Positions 53,272-62,816 of a stretch of DNA of 64,000 nucleotides are shown here, one piece after another. A model generated the notes under the pieces. That model was not told the DNA's origin. It worked only from the letters and a program-made list of their open reading frames with translations, and made no database searches. Position 1 is the stretch's first letter; every line of letters begins with the position of its first letter. This stretch comes from Candidatus Freyarchaeota archaeon. Lineage in GTDB: Archaea; Asgardarchaeota; Jordiarchaeia; Jordiarchaeales; Jordiarchaeaceae. The stretch covers positions 62,001 to 126,000 of the forward strand of contig JAUQZE010000007.1 of the NCBI GenBank assembly GCA_030587365.1, read 5' to 3'. The translations under genes were made by a program, and so were the position numbers.

Positions 53272-53367
53272 GCCAGGTGGTGTAGCGGTCAAGCATAGGG
53301 GCCTCTGGAACTCTTATGAGTAGGAGCGAGCCTCGGACAGCAGTTCGAATCTGCTCCTGGCTACCAA
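53272..53367 (+). tRNA. tRNA-Gln(CTG) with 20-base intron
   Basis: Acceptor AGCCAGG (53272-53278) pairs with CCTGGCT (53357-53363), followed by A and an encoded CCA. D-arm GTGT/GCAT, anticodon stem GGGGC/GCCTC, loop C-T-CTG-G-A, T-arm AGCAG-TTCGAAT-CTGCT. The anticodon CTG reads CAG. The intron is 53310-53329, between positions 37 and 38: helix CTCT/GGAG with 3-base bulges GGA and CGA gives a bulge-helix-bulge motif cut after the second base of each bulge. Inner stem ACTC/GAGT. Confidence 0.93.
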
Positions 53368-53608
53368 TTTTTTCTGAGTTTTTCCATTAGTTTAAGGAAC
53401 TTTACGGAGTAAAACTGCTTCAATTGTTTTCTGTCATTTGGATGTGAATATTAATTTGTTTTTTTAATTTATGTTATATGTAATATTGATGTGGGTTAGA
53501 GAAAAGAGTTATTAATGAGAAGTTTTACATTAAAAACTTAGAGGACTTAATGTGGGTGGTCGGCTCGTAAAAAATTACTAGTAGTAATGGCGGAGAGAGG
53601 TTACTTAA

Positions 53609-54115
53609 ATGATCCATAATATATACATTCTGCAGCGTGACGGGATGTGTGTTCTTCACCGTAAATATGGAAGTTTGGAAGCTGATGAAGACCTGGTTTC
53701 CGGATTTTTGAGTGCGTTGACTAGTTTTGGAAAAACCATTAGCGGAAAAGACGTAGAAAGTGTTATTTTGGGCGATAAAAAATTTGTTTCGATTCCCTCA
53801 GAGCACTTGATCTTTGTGTCCTATTGCGACAAAGAAGATGAAGTAAGAAATATGCTCGCAAACATCAGGGAGGATTTTATTAATTCTTATGGATCTCTAC
53901 AAGGGTGGAACGGAGAAAGAAGCGGTTTTGAAGGCTTTTTAGTTAAACTCGATAAAATAGTCGGCTCAAAGGGAAATGAGGGTATCTTTAATTTTAGTGA
54001 AACGGAGGAAATTTTGAATAATTTGAAAGAGGGTAAAGTATCGGCTAAAGAGGCTACGGACCGAATTCTGGAATATTACCTCAAAAAATCGCATGAGAAT
54101 AAAGGGGAGCAATAA
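53609..54115 (+). CDS. Longin/roadblock-like domain protein
   Basis: 168 aa. The first ~100 residues (IHNIYILQRDGMCVLHRKYGS...HLIFVSYCDKEDEVRNMLANIREDFINSYG) look like a longin-type fold as found in archaeal small-GTPase-regulator relatives. The remainder is helical (FSETEEILNNLKEGKVSAKEATDRILEYYLKK). The family call is from pattern only. Upstream ribosome site GGAGAGAGG. Confidence 0.55.
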   Translation: MIHNIYILQRDGMCVLHRKYGSLEADEDLVSGFLSALTSFGKTISGKDVESVILGDKKFVSIPSEHLIFVSYCDKEDEVRNMLANIREDFINSYGSLQGWNGERSGFEGFLVKLDKIVGSKGNEGIFNFSETEEILNNLKEGKVSAKEATDRILEYYLKKSHENKGEQ

Positions 54116-54235
54116 CAAGCCGGAATCCGGAAATTGAGAGAGTCAGAGTAGGAGATAGTTGAAAAGCCCAGAGTATAATTATATTTGTTTTAATGTTTCA
54201 GTTCTGTTTTTTTATTTTGTTTTTCTCAGATGCCC

Positions 54236-54547
54236 CTATAGGTAGGATTCGGCTTTCTCTGTGGTGCTCCACACCTCTGTGAGGTTTAATAATTCTTTGT
54301 TTTTCAAGTCTTCTAAAATTTTGTGAAGTTCCTCTTTTGATAATGGTAGTTTTCCAACTGCTTTGCGGGGGGCATTAAATTCAGTGTAAAGGTTTTCGAA
54401 TATTTTTCTTCCTTTTCCTACTATACCCAAGACGGTTAATTCTTCTTCTGTGAGTTTTAGAGTTTCTTTGGGTGTGGGAGTTAAGCTCTTTTTTGCTTCT
54501 AGGTATTCTTCTTTTTTGTGTTCTCCACTTTTCTTTTCTTTCTGCAA
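54236..54547 (-). CDS. Small winged-helix-like hypothetical protein
   Basis: 103 aa. A charged N-terminal tail (KEKKSGEHKKEEYLEAKK) precedes a helical domain with a wing-like end (LTVLGIVGKGRKIFENLYTEF...LSKEELHKILEDLKNKELLNLTEVWSTTEKAESYL). It could be a small regulator. Family unknown. Confidence 0.5.
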   Translation of the reverse strand: MQKEKKSGEHKKEEYLEAKKSLTPTPKETLKLTEEELTVLGIVGKGRKIFENLYTEFNAPRKAVGKLPLSKEELHKILEDLKNKELLNLTEVWSTTEKAESYL

Positions 54548-54861
54548 GTTTTTTGCCTCCAGTCTAGGGAATCTTTCATATGTATAATATCTTTTTAGCG
54601 TTATTTGAAGTTATATTTTTAACTTTTCATGCTTCTAACTATTTTCTTACATTATTAGTATACGATAGGTAATTATAATTCTCTAAAGTTATGAAAATTT
54701 GGTATTTTTGTATTTATTAATTAATTTTCAAAAATGATAATCGTTAAAATTCGAACTTTATACATCCTTTAAAAATGTGTCGTGAAGGGTGAACAATTTG
54801 TTCCGATACGCATAAATACCTTAGTGAGAAGGGAAGCCCATAGTGAAGTGGGGCGCTTAAA
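54548..54861. other. AT-rich intergenic region
   Basis: 314 AT-rich bases between divergent genes. Possible TATA elements lie near both ends. No frame, repeat or hairpin of note. Confidence 0.4.
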
Positions 54862-55458
54862 GTGAACATTCTTAATATCCGAAGAAAGATTTTTCACATG
54901 TTGGCCCTCATTTTTGCCATACTATATCTTTTAGGCGGCTGGTTACCCGCAGCCACACTTTCTATTTCAACTCTGGTACTGTTTGCAATTATTGAGATAT
55001 GGAGACTGAGAGATCCAGATTTTCCTCTAAAGATTGTGGTTACTAAAATAATTAAACCGGATGAGAAAAACAGAGTGGCAGCATACTTCTACTTTGTTTT
55101 AGCTGCAACGATTCTCATATTTCTATTTCCCGCATACGTAATGATAATTTCATTAGCAGTAGCAGCCGTCGCGGATGCTGCAGCAGCAATTGTGGGATAT
55201 GAATATGGGAAGCACCATTTTGAAGTTAGAGGAAACGTAAAATCCTTTGAAGGGCTTATTGCGGGGGGTCTGGTAGCCTTTTTTATAACATTAGGAGCAA
55301 TGTTTTATTTTAAAGGATTTTTCCCAGTCACATCTCTAATCGTAGCGCTCGTTTTTGTAGCCCTAGATTACTTTACCCCTCCAATAAACGATAACTTACT
55401 TAACCCAATAAGTGCTGCAATAACACTTACCCTCTGCTCCCTAGTACTCACAATCTAG
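54862..55458 (+). CDS. Dolichol kinase / CDP-diglyceride synthase-type membrane protein
   Basis: 198 aa integral membrane protein with about six hydrophobic segments. It begins RRKIFHMLALIFAILYLLGG and has VADAAAAIVGYEYGKHHFEVRGNVKSFEGLIAGG, the pattern of the SEC59/VTE5-like CTP-dependent polyprenol or phytol kinases. Probably phosphorylates an isoprenoid alcohol at the membrane. GTG start. Confidence 0.72.
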   Translation: MNILNIRRKIFHMLALIFAILYLLGGWLPAATLSISTLVLFAIIEIWRLRDPDFPLKIVVTKIIKPDEKNRVAAYFYFVLAATILIFLFPAYVMIISLAVAAVADAAAAIVGYEYGKHHFEVRGNVKSFEGLIAGGLVAFFITLGAMFYFKGFFPVTSLIVALVFVALDYFTPPINDNLLNPISAAITLTLCSLVLTI

Positions 55459-55528
55459 TTTTTTATAACAAAGCTTAGGTTACTAAAACGTGATTTTTCC
55501 ATAATTTCGAACTAGTATAAAGGAAAGG

Positions 55529-56254
55529 CTAAAGGGTAATCTCACCTCTAACTGCATCAACTCGCGCAGGCTTGCTTTCCTCTCCTCTTTTATAAGTGAC
55601 GTAATAGGCGGGCATATAATAAGTACTCAAATTGATTCTAATATCTGTGCTTATCATTCTATTAGCGTCTGCGGGTTTTGCCGTTAGAGATTTTTTCAAC
55701 ATATTAACAATTTCTCTAGAAGTAATTGAAGGGTCTACTAATTCTTTTTTGTGCTGTTTTAACCAGCTCGCAGTGACCTTTAATTTTCCTGTTCTTGGAA
55801 TGAAGTCTAAGGATTGGGCTCCTCCCATAGGATTAAAGAGCCATTTTGCCACTCTTGTAAGGTTGATTCTTTCCACTCCGGGTATCCTAATTTTTTTACC
55901 CACATCCGCTTTTACAGGCTTGATAATGGTATTGCCCACTTTGGAACTGTGAACCGTTTCATCGACATAAAACTCGTAATCTTTTTTCCGGAGGTAATCC
56001 AAAGTGGATTTTCCTTCTGCTAGAATAAATGATTCGTAAAACAAACTCACTGCGGTAACCTCTGCTACACCCTTTCCCTTTTCGAAAACCTTTGACTTTT
56101 TTGATTCAGCTAATCTTTCAGAATCGTTCTTGCTAACTTTTGCCGGGAAGTAGAATTTACTTAGTGTATTGATTTTTTCGACAAATTTGGGTTTAGTTTT
56201 CGACATCAAATTATAATCACTCAATTTAGATGACATTTTAAAAAACTCCTCCAT
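55529..56254 (-). CDS. Hypothetical protein
   Basis: 241 aa, basic, no membrane segment. Middle part is beta-rich (YEFYVDETVHSSKVGNTIIKPVKADVGKKIRIPGVERINLTRVAKWLFNPMGG), the end reads YYMPAYYVTYKRGEESKPARVDAVRGEITL, like a small C-terminal beta sheet. The initiating Met may be M7 or M17 instead. Divergent from the ubiX-like gene. Function unknown. Confidence 0.6.
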   Translation of the reverse strand: MEEFFKMSSKLSDYNLMSKTKPKFVEKINTLSKFYFPAKVSKNDSERLAESKKSKVFEKGKGVAEVTAVSLFYESFILAEGKSTLDYLRKKDYEFYVDETVHSSKVGNTIIKPVKADVGKKIRIPGVERINLTRVAKWLFNPMGGAQSLDFIPRTGKLKVTASWLKQHKKELVDPSITSREIVNMLKKSLTAKPADANRMISTDIRINLSTYYMPAYYVTYKRGEESKPARVDAVRGEITL

Positions 56255-56322
56255 TCCTTTTTTGATGAGTGGTACTAAACTTATATATAATTTGTCCTAA
56301 ATGAGTTTTGAGGTGTTCTGTT

Positions 56323-56892
56323 TTGAGGCTTATTGTAGCTGTTACTGGTGCAAGCGGTGTAGTATATGCGTATAATCTTTTGAAGGAACTGAAAAAATTG
56401 AACATTGTAATTTTCCTTATTATTTCTGAGACTGCAAAGAAGATTATTGATGTGGAGTTGGGTGTTACATGGAGGGAGTTTTCCAAACTTGCACACAGAA
56501 TTTTTGATAACTCTGATATAGCGGCGAGTGTAGCTAGCGGGTCTTTCCCCGTAGATGGTATGATTATAGTCCCTTGTTCCATGGCCACCCTAGCAGCAGT
56601 GGCGCATGGGTACTCTGATAATCTTATTCGAAGAGCGGCGGACTGTACACTAAAAGAAAACAGGCTTCTTATACTGGTTCCTCGTGAAACACCTCTTAGC
56701 CTCACTAGTCTAGAAAATATGACGAAGGCTAAAATGGCGGGAGCAGTGATTCTTCCTGCTATGCCTGGATTCTATCACAAACCCAAAAATTTGGAAGAAC
56801 TGGTAAACTTTGTAGTGGGCAAAATTTTGGATATATTAAAATTAGAACATAATCTCTATCAGAGGTGGGGAACTGATGATGACAAAGAATAA
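56323..56892 (+). CDS. ubiX: Flavin prenyltransferase (UbiX/Pad1)
   Basis: 189 aa: LIVAVTGASGVVYAYNLL, IISETAKKII, ASGSFPVDGMIIVPCSMATLAAVAHGYSDNLIRRAADCTLKENRLLILVPRETPLS, AVILPAMPGFYHKP. Makes prenylated FMN for UbiD-type decarboxylases; no ubiD is in the window. I use the TTG at 56323 (GAGGTG eight bases upstream), which gives the normal family start; a TTG at 56308 is alternative. Confidence 0.92.
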   Translation: MRLIVAVTGASGVVYAYNLLKELKKLNIVIFLIISETAKKIIDVELGVTWREFSKLAHRIFDNSDIAASVASGSFPVDGMIIVPCSMATLAAVAHGYSDNLIRRAADCTLKENRLLILVPRETPLSLTSLENMTKAKMAGAVILPAMPGFYHKPKNLEELVNFVVGKILDILKLEHNLYQRWGTDDDKE

Positions 56893-57000
56893 AAAATTTT
56901 TTGTTAGCTCATCCAAGACCCGCGAGGCAAGGCAAAGGAATCTCAAACATCAATAAAATAAACTTAAAAGTTCTTCCTTAAAAATTATAAAAGATACACG

Positions 57001-57276
57001 TTAATAGGCATAAAGCTTTAGGATATCTATATTTAAATCTGTTAAACAGCCACAGAGTTCAGCGAGATTATCTGTTTTTAGAATATAGTAAGCATACTTT
57101 TTTTCAGAACCTTTCGGAGATTCTACTTCGATATAAATGGTATTGAGTGCCAAAAATACACAATTGATTTTGGATATTGGAATCACAAAACTTTGACTCT
57201 CATCCATAACTACAATTTTATCTGGATAGATCTCATAGTTTATTCCTTTGGCAAGAACCTCGGGCAAAGCATCCAC
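57001..57276 (-). CDS. Small hypothetical protein
   Basis: 91 aa, beta-rich acidic protein (GINYEIYPDKIVVMDESQSFVIPISKINCVFLALNTIYIEVESPKGSEKKYAYYIL). No Cys cluster or membrane segment. It may be a PH-like fold. Unknown family. Confidence 0.5.
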   Translation of the reverse strand: MDALPEVLAKGINYEIYPDKIVVMDESQSFVIPISKINCVFLALNTIYIEVESPKGSEKKYAYYILKTDNLAELCGCLTDLNIDILKLYAY

Positions 57277-57477
57277 CTCATTTTTGATTAGCTTATAGTT
57301 CTATTTATGTATGTTCCAAGCCTGAGTTTGGAGACAGAATTTTCTAAATTTTACTTAAATTCTAGAGAAAATTTTAGAGATAGTGGAAAATAGATTTATG
57401 GTTTATTTTATTGTAACTTTTAAGTAGTGGAGTGCGCTATAACTTTAGTAGAGCTTTTGGTAATTTGGGGTTTGAGA

Positions 57478-58209
57478 ATGTCTTCAAAAGAGGAAATAAA
57501 AAACATAAAAATTAAGCTAAATAATGTTGCTGATTCAATTCGAGATTTTATGCTTCAACTGGGTAAACTTCGACAAGACTTACTAAGCCTATCTTCAAAA
57601 TTAGAAGAATTACCGATAACTCCCGAATCAGGAAAAGAAAAAACAAAAATAAGCGAATTACCCCCTCCACCAACTCCTAAACCCCCTCCAATTTCAACAG
57701 CAAAATCTGTAACAGAAATAACTAGTTTACCTAAAATAACTGAGCCCGCCTCAACAGAAGCCCTAAAAACAGATCAAAAAATTCCTGAAAAAATAATAAC
57801 TACACCCCCAACAACGGAGCCTACTCCCGCTCCTATTCAAAAACCCGTAAAAGCACCAGCAACTGAAACTACCGCTGCTCCCAAATCTAGCATAGAGCAG
57901 CTAAAAACTGAACCATTGCAATCGGTTTCAGATTTGGGAACCTCCACTATACCGCTAAACAAAGTGGTTAGTCTGTTAAATGAATTAGAACAACTCTGTG
58001 GGGGTAGTTTACCAGCAGAGGAAGTTGCAAACAAAATTGAAACCACTAAAAAATCTTTACAATCACTAGTTCTTTATCACCCCGTTTACTATGAGATGGA
58101 TCAGACCATTAAAAAGCTCAGAACCACTTCTCCCAAGCAACCCTTAAGTCCTACCGACAAGGCAATGTTGTTATCAAAGATTCGCGAGTGGAAAAAAAGA
58201 ATGATGTAA
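57478..58209 (+). CDS. Pro/Thr-rich linker protein, unknown
   Basis: 243 aa from ATG 57478; an in-frame GTG at 57427 would add 17 hydrophobic residues. An N-terminal helix (EIKNIKIKLNNVADSIRDFMLQLGKLRQDLLSLSSKL) is followed by a Pro/Thr/Ala-rich disordered stretch (about 60-150) and a C-terminal helical domain (LNELEQLCGGSLPAEEVANKIETTKKSL...LLSKIREWKKRMM). An adaptor-like layout. Family unknown. Confidence 0.55.
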   Translation: MSSKEEIKNIKIKLNNVADSIRDFMLQLGKLRQDLLSLSSKLEELPITPESGKEKTKISELPPPPTPKPPPISTAKSVTEITSLPKITEPASTEALKTDQKIPEKIITTPPTTEPTPAPIQKPVKAPATETTAAPKSSIEQLKTEPLQSVSDLGTSTIPLNKVVSLLNELEQLCGGSLPAEEVANKIETTKKSLQSLVLYHPVYYEMDQTIKKLRTTSPKQPLSPTDKAMLLSKIREWKKRMM

Positions 58210-58287
58210 CTCTTATTACTATCTCCCCCCATTTTTTAGATATTTGAGCAAGAAACTATCCTTAAAGGTTGAGGAGTATGACAGAGT

Positions 58288-59637
58288 CTAGGCTTCTCCT
58301 ACAATCCTTACCTGGTTGAAGCTAATCCAAGGCGATACCAGATAAGCAATCTGGCGGATATTATTTCCAATACTTTTTAGGTCTTTAAGCATGTTATAGA
58401 TGTTCCCCGCTAGCATCGCTCCTTTAACTGCGTTCTTGATTTCGCCTCTTTTAATTTCCCAACATGGAGTTGCAACTACGCTTACTTCACCAGATTCCGG
58501 ATTACTAGAATGTGCACCTTGCACATCACGAATAAAAAAGCCATCGTCTATTTCGGATATCATTTCATCTGGAGTTTTATCTCCCTTTTTGACGCACAAG
58601 TTTGTGGGGGCTATAATAGGCGTTGTCGCGTAACCCCTTCTTTTAGCGTTTCCTGTTGATTTAGTTCCAGCTCTCCTCCCGAAATAGTTGTCAAAAATAA
58701 AACTTTTCAGGATTCCATTTTCAATAATTAATGTTTTTTGGGCTGGTGTACCCTCTCCGTCAAAAGCGGAGGTACTAAGACCCTTTTCCATTGTTCCATC
58801 ATCTTCAACGGTCAAAATTTCGGAAGCAACCAGGGTATTCAGCTTATCTTTATAAGCCGATTTATCTCTAATAACGTTATCACCGCTAATTGTTGGGGTA
58901 AGAGTGTAACTTAAAAGGCCTATTAGGGCGTCCTGAGCTAAAATGACCGGATAGTGCCCTGTCTCCGCCGTTTTAGGCTTAAGTGAATCGACTGCCAGCC
59001 GAGCTGCTTCTTGGCCAACATTTTCAGGACTAATGTTTAAAGAACGCTTGTAATCGGTCTCGCTACATTCGGGTGAAACTGTGTTACCTTCTCGGGCTAC
59101 TGTTCCCATCATACAGCCTATCACGGTGCTTTTTTCGTATCCTTCTACTCCATGGCTGTTTATTATGGCGTATATTCCATGTCCTGAACCTGCTCCCCCC
59201 CAGTAGGGCATTACTCTTTTATCGTACCCATTGGCTTCTTGAAGCATTCTGTTAGTTATTTCGACCACGTCTTCTGCCGTGAGTTCGGGTATTCTTTTGT
59301 CGTATATTCCTCTAACTACCGGGAAAGAACTGGGATAGGGAAGTTCAGACCAATTATTGTCTGGTTTACTGGATTTAGCGATTTGTATTGTTTTTTCGGT
59401 GATTTCTTTTAGCTTCTTTTCGTCTAAACTATTGCAGAAGCCAAAACCGACGGTTTTATTGACTATGGCGCGAATCCCAACTCCACTGTCTATGCTGCTA
59501 TTACTGCTGGTTATCTGTCCAAGCCTAACTTCTATTTCAAAAGATTTACCGGATGCAACGTACAATTCTACTTCATCTGCACCCATTTGTTCCGCTAAAG
59601 GAATTATACCTTCCACCTTACCTAATATTTCGCTCAT
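58288..59637 (-). CDS. tldE: TldE/PmbA protease subunit
   Basis: 449 aa. Partner of TldD without the metal-binding HExxxH: GADEVELYVASGKSFEIEVR, SVVGIRAIVNKT-type segment, GLSTSAFDGEGTPAQKTLIIENGILKSFIFDNYFG, ATPTPCWEIKRGEI-type end. TldD/TldE heterodimers degrade small or unfolded peptides. Its start overlaps the end of tldD. Confidence 0.92.
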   Translation of the reverse strand: MSEILGKVEGIIPLAEQMGADEVELYVASGKSFEIEVRLGQITSSNSSIDSGVGIRAIVNKTVGFGFCNSLDEKKLKEITEKTIQIAKSSKPDNNWSELPYPSSFPVVRGIYDKRIPELTAEDVVEITNRMLQEANGYDKRVMPYWGGAGSGHGIYAIINSHGVEGYEKSTVIGCMMGTVAREGNTVSPECSETDYKRSLNISPENVGQEAARLAVDSLKPKTAETGHYPVILAQDALIGLLSYTLTPTISGDNVIRDKSAYKDKLNTLVASEILTVEDDGTMEKGLSTSAFDGEGTPAQKTLIIENGILKSFIFDNYFGRRAGTKSTGNAKRRGYATTPIIAPTNLCVKKGDKTPDEMISEIDDGFFIRDVQGAHSSNPESGEVSVVATPCWEIKRGEIKNAVKGAMLAGNIYNMLKDLKSIGNNIRQIAYLVSPWISFNQVRIVGEA

Positions 59638-61062
59638 TTAATCCGCTCCACCTACAATGAGATTTTTAACCCTAGTGGGGGGACCTCCATCCCCAACAAA
59701 AGCGGTCTGCCCCTTTCCGCAACGGCCGCTATACATTTCAAAATCTTTTCCTACCGCATCCACCTGCCTCAACGTTTCTAAAGTGTTCCCGCTTATCGAA
59801 ACGTTTCTTACGGGTGCTCCTAGTTCACCGTTTACGATTTCATAGGCTTCTTGAATTCCTACCTGGAAAGTCCCATCCAGATTAGCTTGACCACCCCTAA
59901 AGCTTACCAGATAGTATCCGAAATTAATGCCTTCAAGAAGCTCTTCGAAGGTATAATCTCGAGGCTCTATGTAAGTATTTCTCATTCTAATTAATGGGGG
60001 TGCACGAAAATCCTCTGCACGTGCATTTCCGGTTGGTTTTACATTGAATTGGCCGACCATTTCAGTTGGTACCATTAAGTTCTTAAGCTTCTGCATTTTG
60101 GACGAGTGTTCCCTATCGTACATTAATCCTACCACGTAGCCGTCCTTTAAAAGAACTGTTTTCTGAGACTTCACACCCTCATCGTCATACTTGAAGCTTC
60201 CAAATTCACCCTCAACTGTACCATCATCATAGATGGTTACAAGAGGTGACGCAATTTGCATCCCTAAATTTTTAGCTAGCACACTTCCAGAAATAGTAAG
60301 ATCCGCCTCCGCGAGATGGCCAAAAGCTTCATGGGCAAAAGTACCAGTTACATCTGGGCCCAGAACAACGGTAAACGATCCCCCTTTCGGAGACTTAGCC
60401 TTCATCTGATTCATGAGACGCTTAGCGAGACGCTCACCTATACTCTCAGGTGGATCTTTTCTCAAAAATCCAAAACCTTTGGTGGATCCCAATTCCTCTC
60501 TACTCGACGCGAATACGTCACCCTTTCGCGCAGTCGCCACTATCCTACTCCAAACATAAAGAGCATCCTGTTCAATAACAGTTCCCTCACTGTTAACATA
60601 CCATTTTTTTCCAGTTACGTCAGCGTAATCTATAGTACAGCTCCGAACAGTCTTGTTATAGTTTAGAACATAGTCATTAAGTGTGAAAAAAAGTTTCAAC
60701 TTTTCGTCAATGTGAATATCATTAGGATTCACATCCGGTTTTATCACCACCCGATCTTCCACAGTTTCGCTTTCGGAGAGGGTTACCGGTTCTTTGATGT
60801 GCCTGCTTGTGGTAATCGCCATTTTAACAGCTTTTTCAGTTGCCTCCCTTAATGCGGCCTCGGAGTTAACAGTGGCGAACCCCCAACTTCCACGAGCCAA
60901 GACTCTGATAGCAAAACCTGACTCAATCCCTTGTTTAACAGACTCTACTCTTCCGTCCTCCATATGGAAAATAGTTTCATCTGAGGTTTGCAATCTAACT
61001 TCCATAAAGTCAGAACCTAGCTTTTGACCATAATCGACAATGTCCGTTAGTAAGTCCCTCAA
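59638..61062 (-). CDS. tldD: TldD metalloprotease
   Basis: 474 aa with the zinc site HEAFGH (244-249), typical DFMEVRLQTSDE start, FASSREELGSTKGFG, and MLMVPTEMVGQF-type region (NLMVPTEMVGQFNVKPTGNARAEDFRAPPLIRMRNTYIEPRD). Catalytic half of the TldD/TldE pair; directly upstream of tldE on the same strand. Confidence 0.94.
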   Translation of the reverse strand: MRDLLTDIVDYGQKLGSDFMEVRLQTSDETIFHMEDGRVESVKQGIESGFAIRVLARGSWGFATVNSEAALREATEKAVKMAITTSRHIKEPVTLSESETVEDRVVIKPDVNPNDIHIDEKLKLFFTLNDYVLNYNKTVRSCTIDYADVTGKKWYVNSEGTVIEQDALYVWSRIVATARKGDVFASSREELGSTKGFGFLRKDPPESIGERLAKRLMNQMKAKSPKGGSFTVVLGPDVTGTFAHEAFGHLAEADLTISGSVLAKNLGMQIASPLVTIYDDGTVEGEFGSFKYDDEGVKSQKTVLLKDGYVVGLMYDREHSSKMQKLKNLMVPTEMVGQFNVKPTGNARAEDFRAPPLIRMRNTYIEPRDYTFEELLEGINFGYYLVSFRGGQANLDGTFQVGIQEAYEIVNGELGAPVRNVSISGNTLETLRQVDAVGKDFEMYSGRCGKGQTAFVGDGGPPTRVKNLIVGGAD

Positions 61063-61210
61063 GATGAAGCCTCCAAATTTTAAAATGATTTTGTGTGAAT
61101 TTTGATTGAAACAATAAGAAAAGGATAATGATATTTTTAACTTTAAAGTGTAGAGTAATGGCTATAAGCGTATCGCTTAATTGTTAATATGAATCCTGGT
61201 GGTTTTTAAA

Positions 61211-62026
61211 ATGACAAGAATAAGTGTAGCCGCAATACAGATTTCAAAAGAAGAAGCAAAAGAAAAAAACATTGATAAAGCGTATAAACTAGCTAAAGAA
61301 GCGGCCAATAAAGAAGTAGATATCATATGTTTTCCGGAAAAGTGGAATATTAAGAACGGAAATCCATTAAAAGATTCCGAGTATGAGGATGCCCCCAGCA
61401 TAAGATGCCTTGAAAGGATTGCAAGCGAAAACGGGGTCTATGTACTAGGCGGGTCAATTTGGGAGAAAGATGGTAAAAAGTATTACAACACATCTAGACT
61501 ATTCGATAGAAATGGAAACTGTATCGGTTTGCACAGGAAAATCCATCTTTACAAATTTGAGAAAACGGTTTTTACTCCAGGAGACAGGTTAGAGCCTTGT
61601 AAAACCGAATTTGGCAGGGTGGGAATGACTATATGCTTTGATTTGGCTTTCCCCGAAGTTTCTAGAATATTGGCATTAAAAGGTGCGGATATAATATTTA
61701 ATCCTTCGTTTATAGCATCATCAGGTATAGAGAATTGGCATATTTATCTAAAGGCTAGGGCTCTCGAAAATAGGATTCCCATAGTTTCTGTTAATGCGGT
61801 TAGTAATGAACGAGGCGAAGTATGGTCTGGTTCGAGTTTGATAATAGGTTTTAAAGAAGGATACGAGAGCCCTTCAAAGCTGGAACTAACTGAAGGATCC
61901 AGTAAAGAGGAAATTATTACTGCAAACCTGAATTTGGATTACGCCCGCAAAATTAGAGATATCCGTCTATCGGAAAGAAGCGAAATAGACAAGAAAATTT
62001 TCAATTGCCTTAACTCTGAAAAATGA
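61211..62026 (+). CDS. Carbon-nitrogen hydrolase (nitrilase superfamily)
   Basis: 271 aa. Catalytic triad visible as Glu43 (CFPEKW), Lys110 (LHRKIHLYKFEK) and Cys142 (TICFDLAFPE). It hydrolyses an amide or nitrile; omega-amidase or carbamoylputrescine-like substrates are possible. ATG at 61211 follows GGTGG by nine bases; an in-frame GTG at 61199 is less likely. Confidence 0.88.
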   Translation: MTRISVAAIQISKEEAKEKNIDKAYKLAKEAANKEVDIICFPEKWNIKNGNPLKDSEYEDAPSIRCLERIASENGVYVLGGSIWEKDGKKYYNTSRLFDRNGNCIGLHRKIHLYKFEKTVFTPGDRLEPCKTEFGRVGMTICFDLAFPEVSRILALKGADIIFNPSFIASSGIENWHIYLKARALENRIPIVSVNAVSNERGEVWSGSSLIIGFKEGYESPSKLELTEGSSKEEIITANLNLDYARKIRDIRLSERSEIDKKIFNCLNSEK

Positions 62027-62105
62027 ACTAAATCGGAAACAACTCATAATAAGAGAAAGAAACGCACAACAAATTTTTCCAAAGTAACTGCCAAGATGTG
62101 GTTAA

Positions 62106-62615
62106 TTAGTCCTCAATTTTTATTGTCAGTCTGCATTGTGGTCGCTTTTTAGTTGTTAATCTGCGGCAAGTGGCAGTCGCATTGGGATTGATCATTTTTG
62201 CTGCGGCGTTTTCTCCTTCAGAGAATATTTCACAAATTTCAGTGGAATTCTTGGTTTTAATAATGGGGCAGTTTTTTATGTCAACTTCACAATTTTTTGA
62301 ATTGAGTTCTAAAATATGGTAGTCTTCCCCAAGAAGCGTACGTCTTGATATGATAAGTGAAGCGATTGAAACAGCGTCGTTAGATAATATGTTAAAGAAT
62401 TGTTTATAACCCATGAGTAGATTACTCAACCTATTTTTAATCAGTTCTTTGCAAAATCTAAGTCCCTCATCTCCGAATTCATCAATGGTTGAGGTTATGA
62501 ATGCTATAATTAAGTCCTGCAGCTCCATTCTTAATAGCAGTACCTTTTCTTGTTCCGAGAGTTCATGCGCTAAAGCATTTTTCTGCACTTTCTCCTCCAA
62601 AAATTTTTCCTCCAT
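62106..62615 (-). CDS. Hypothetical protein with Cys-containing C-terminus
   Basis: 169 aa. N-terminal helical half (VQKNALAHELSEQEKVLLLRMELQDLIIAFI...LLMGYKQFFNIL), then CEVDIKNCPII and a late CRRLTTKKRPQCRL. Family unknown. Convergent with the nitrilase gene. Confidence 0.5.
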   Translation of the reverse strand: MEEKFLEEKVQKNALAHELSEQEKVLLLRMELQDLIIAFITSTIDEFGDEGLRFCKELIKNRLSNLLMGYKQFFNILSNDAVSIASLIISRRTLLGEDYHILELNSKNCEVDIKNCPIIKTKNSTEICEIFSEGENAAAKMINPNATATCRRLTTKKRPQCRLTIKIED

Positions 62616-62816
62616 GAATGTTAAAGAATTATTTTAACAAAATAACCTTTAAAAAATTATTTATCAGATATTTAATAAACTTAATAGTTAACCCTTATTG
62701 CTTATAATCAAAAATATCAAGATAAACGTAAAAGATTTCCCCCTTCTATATCATAAATAGTAGAAATACTTTTAATGGGACTAATGCTTGTTTGTAATTA
62801 ATCGGTGGTGAGAATA

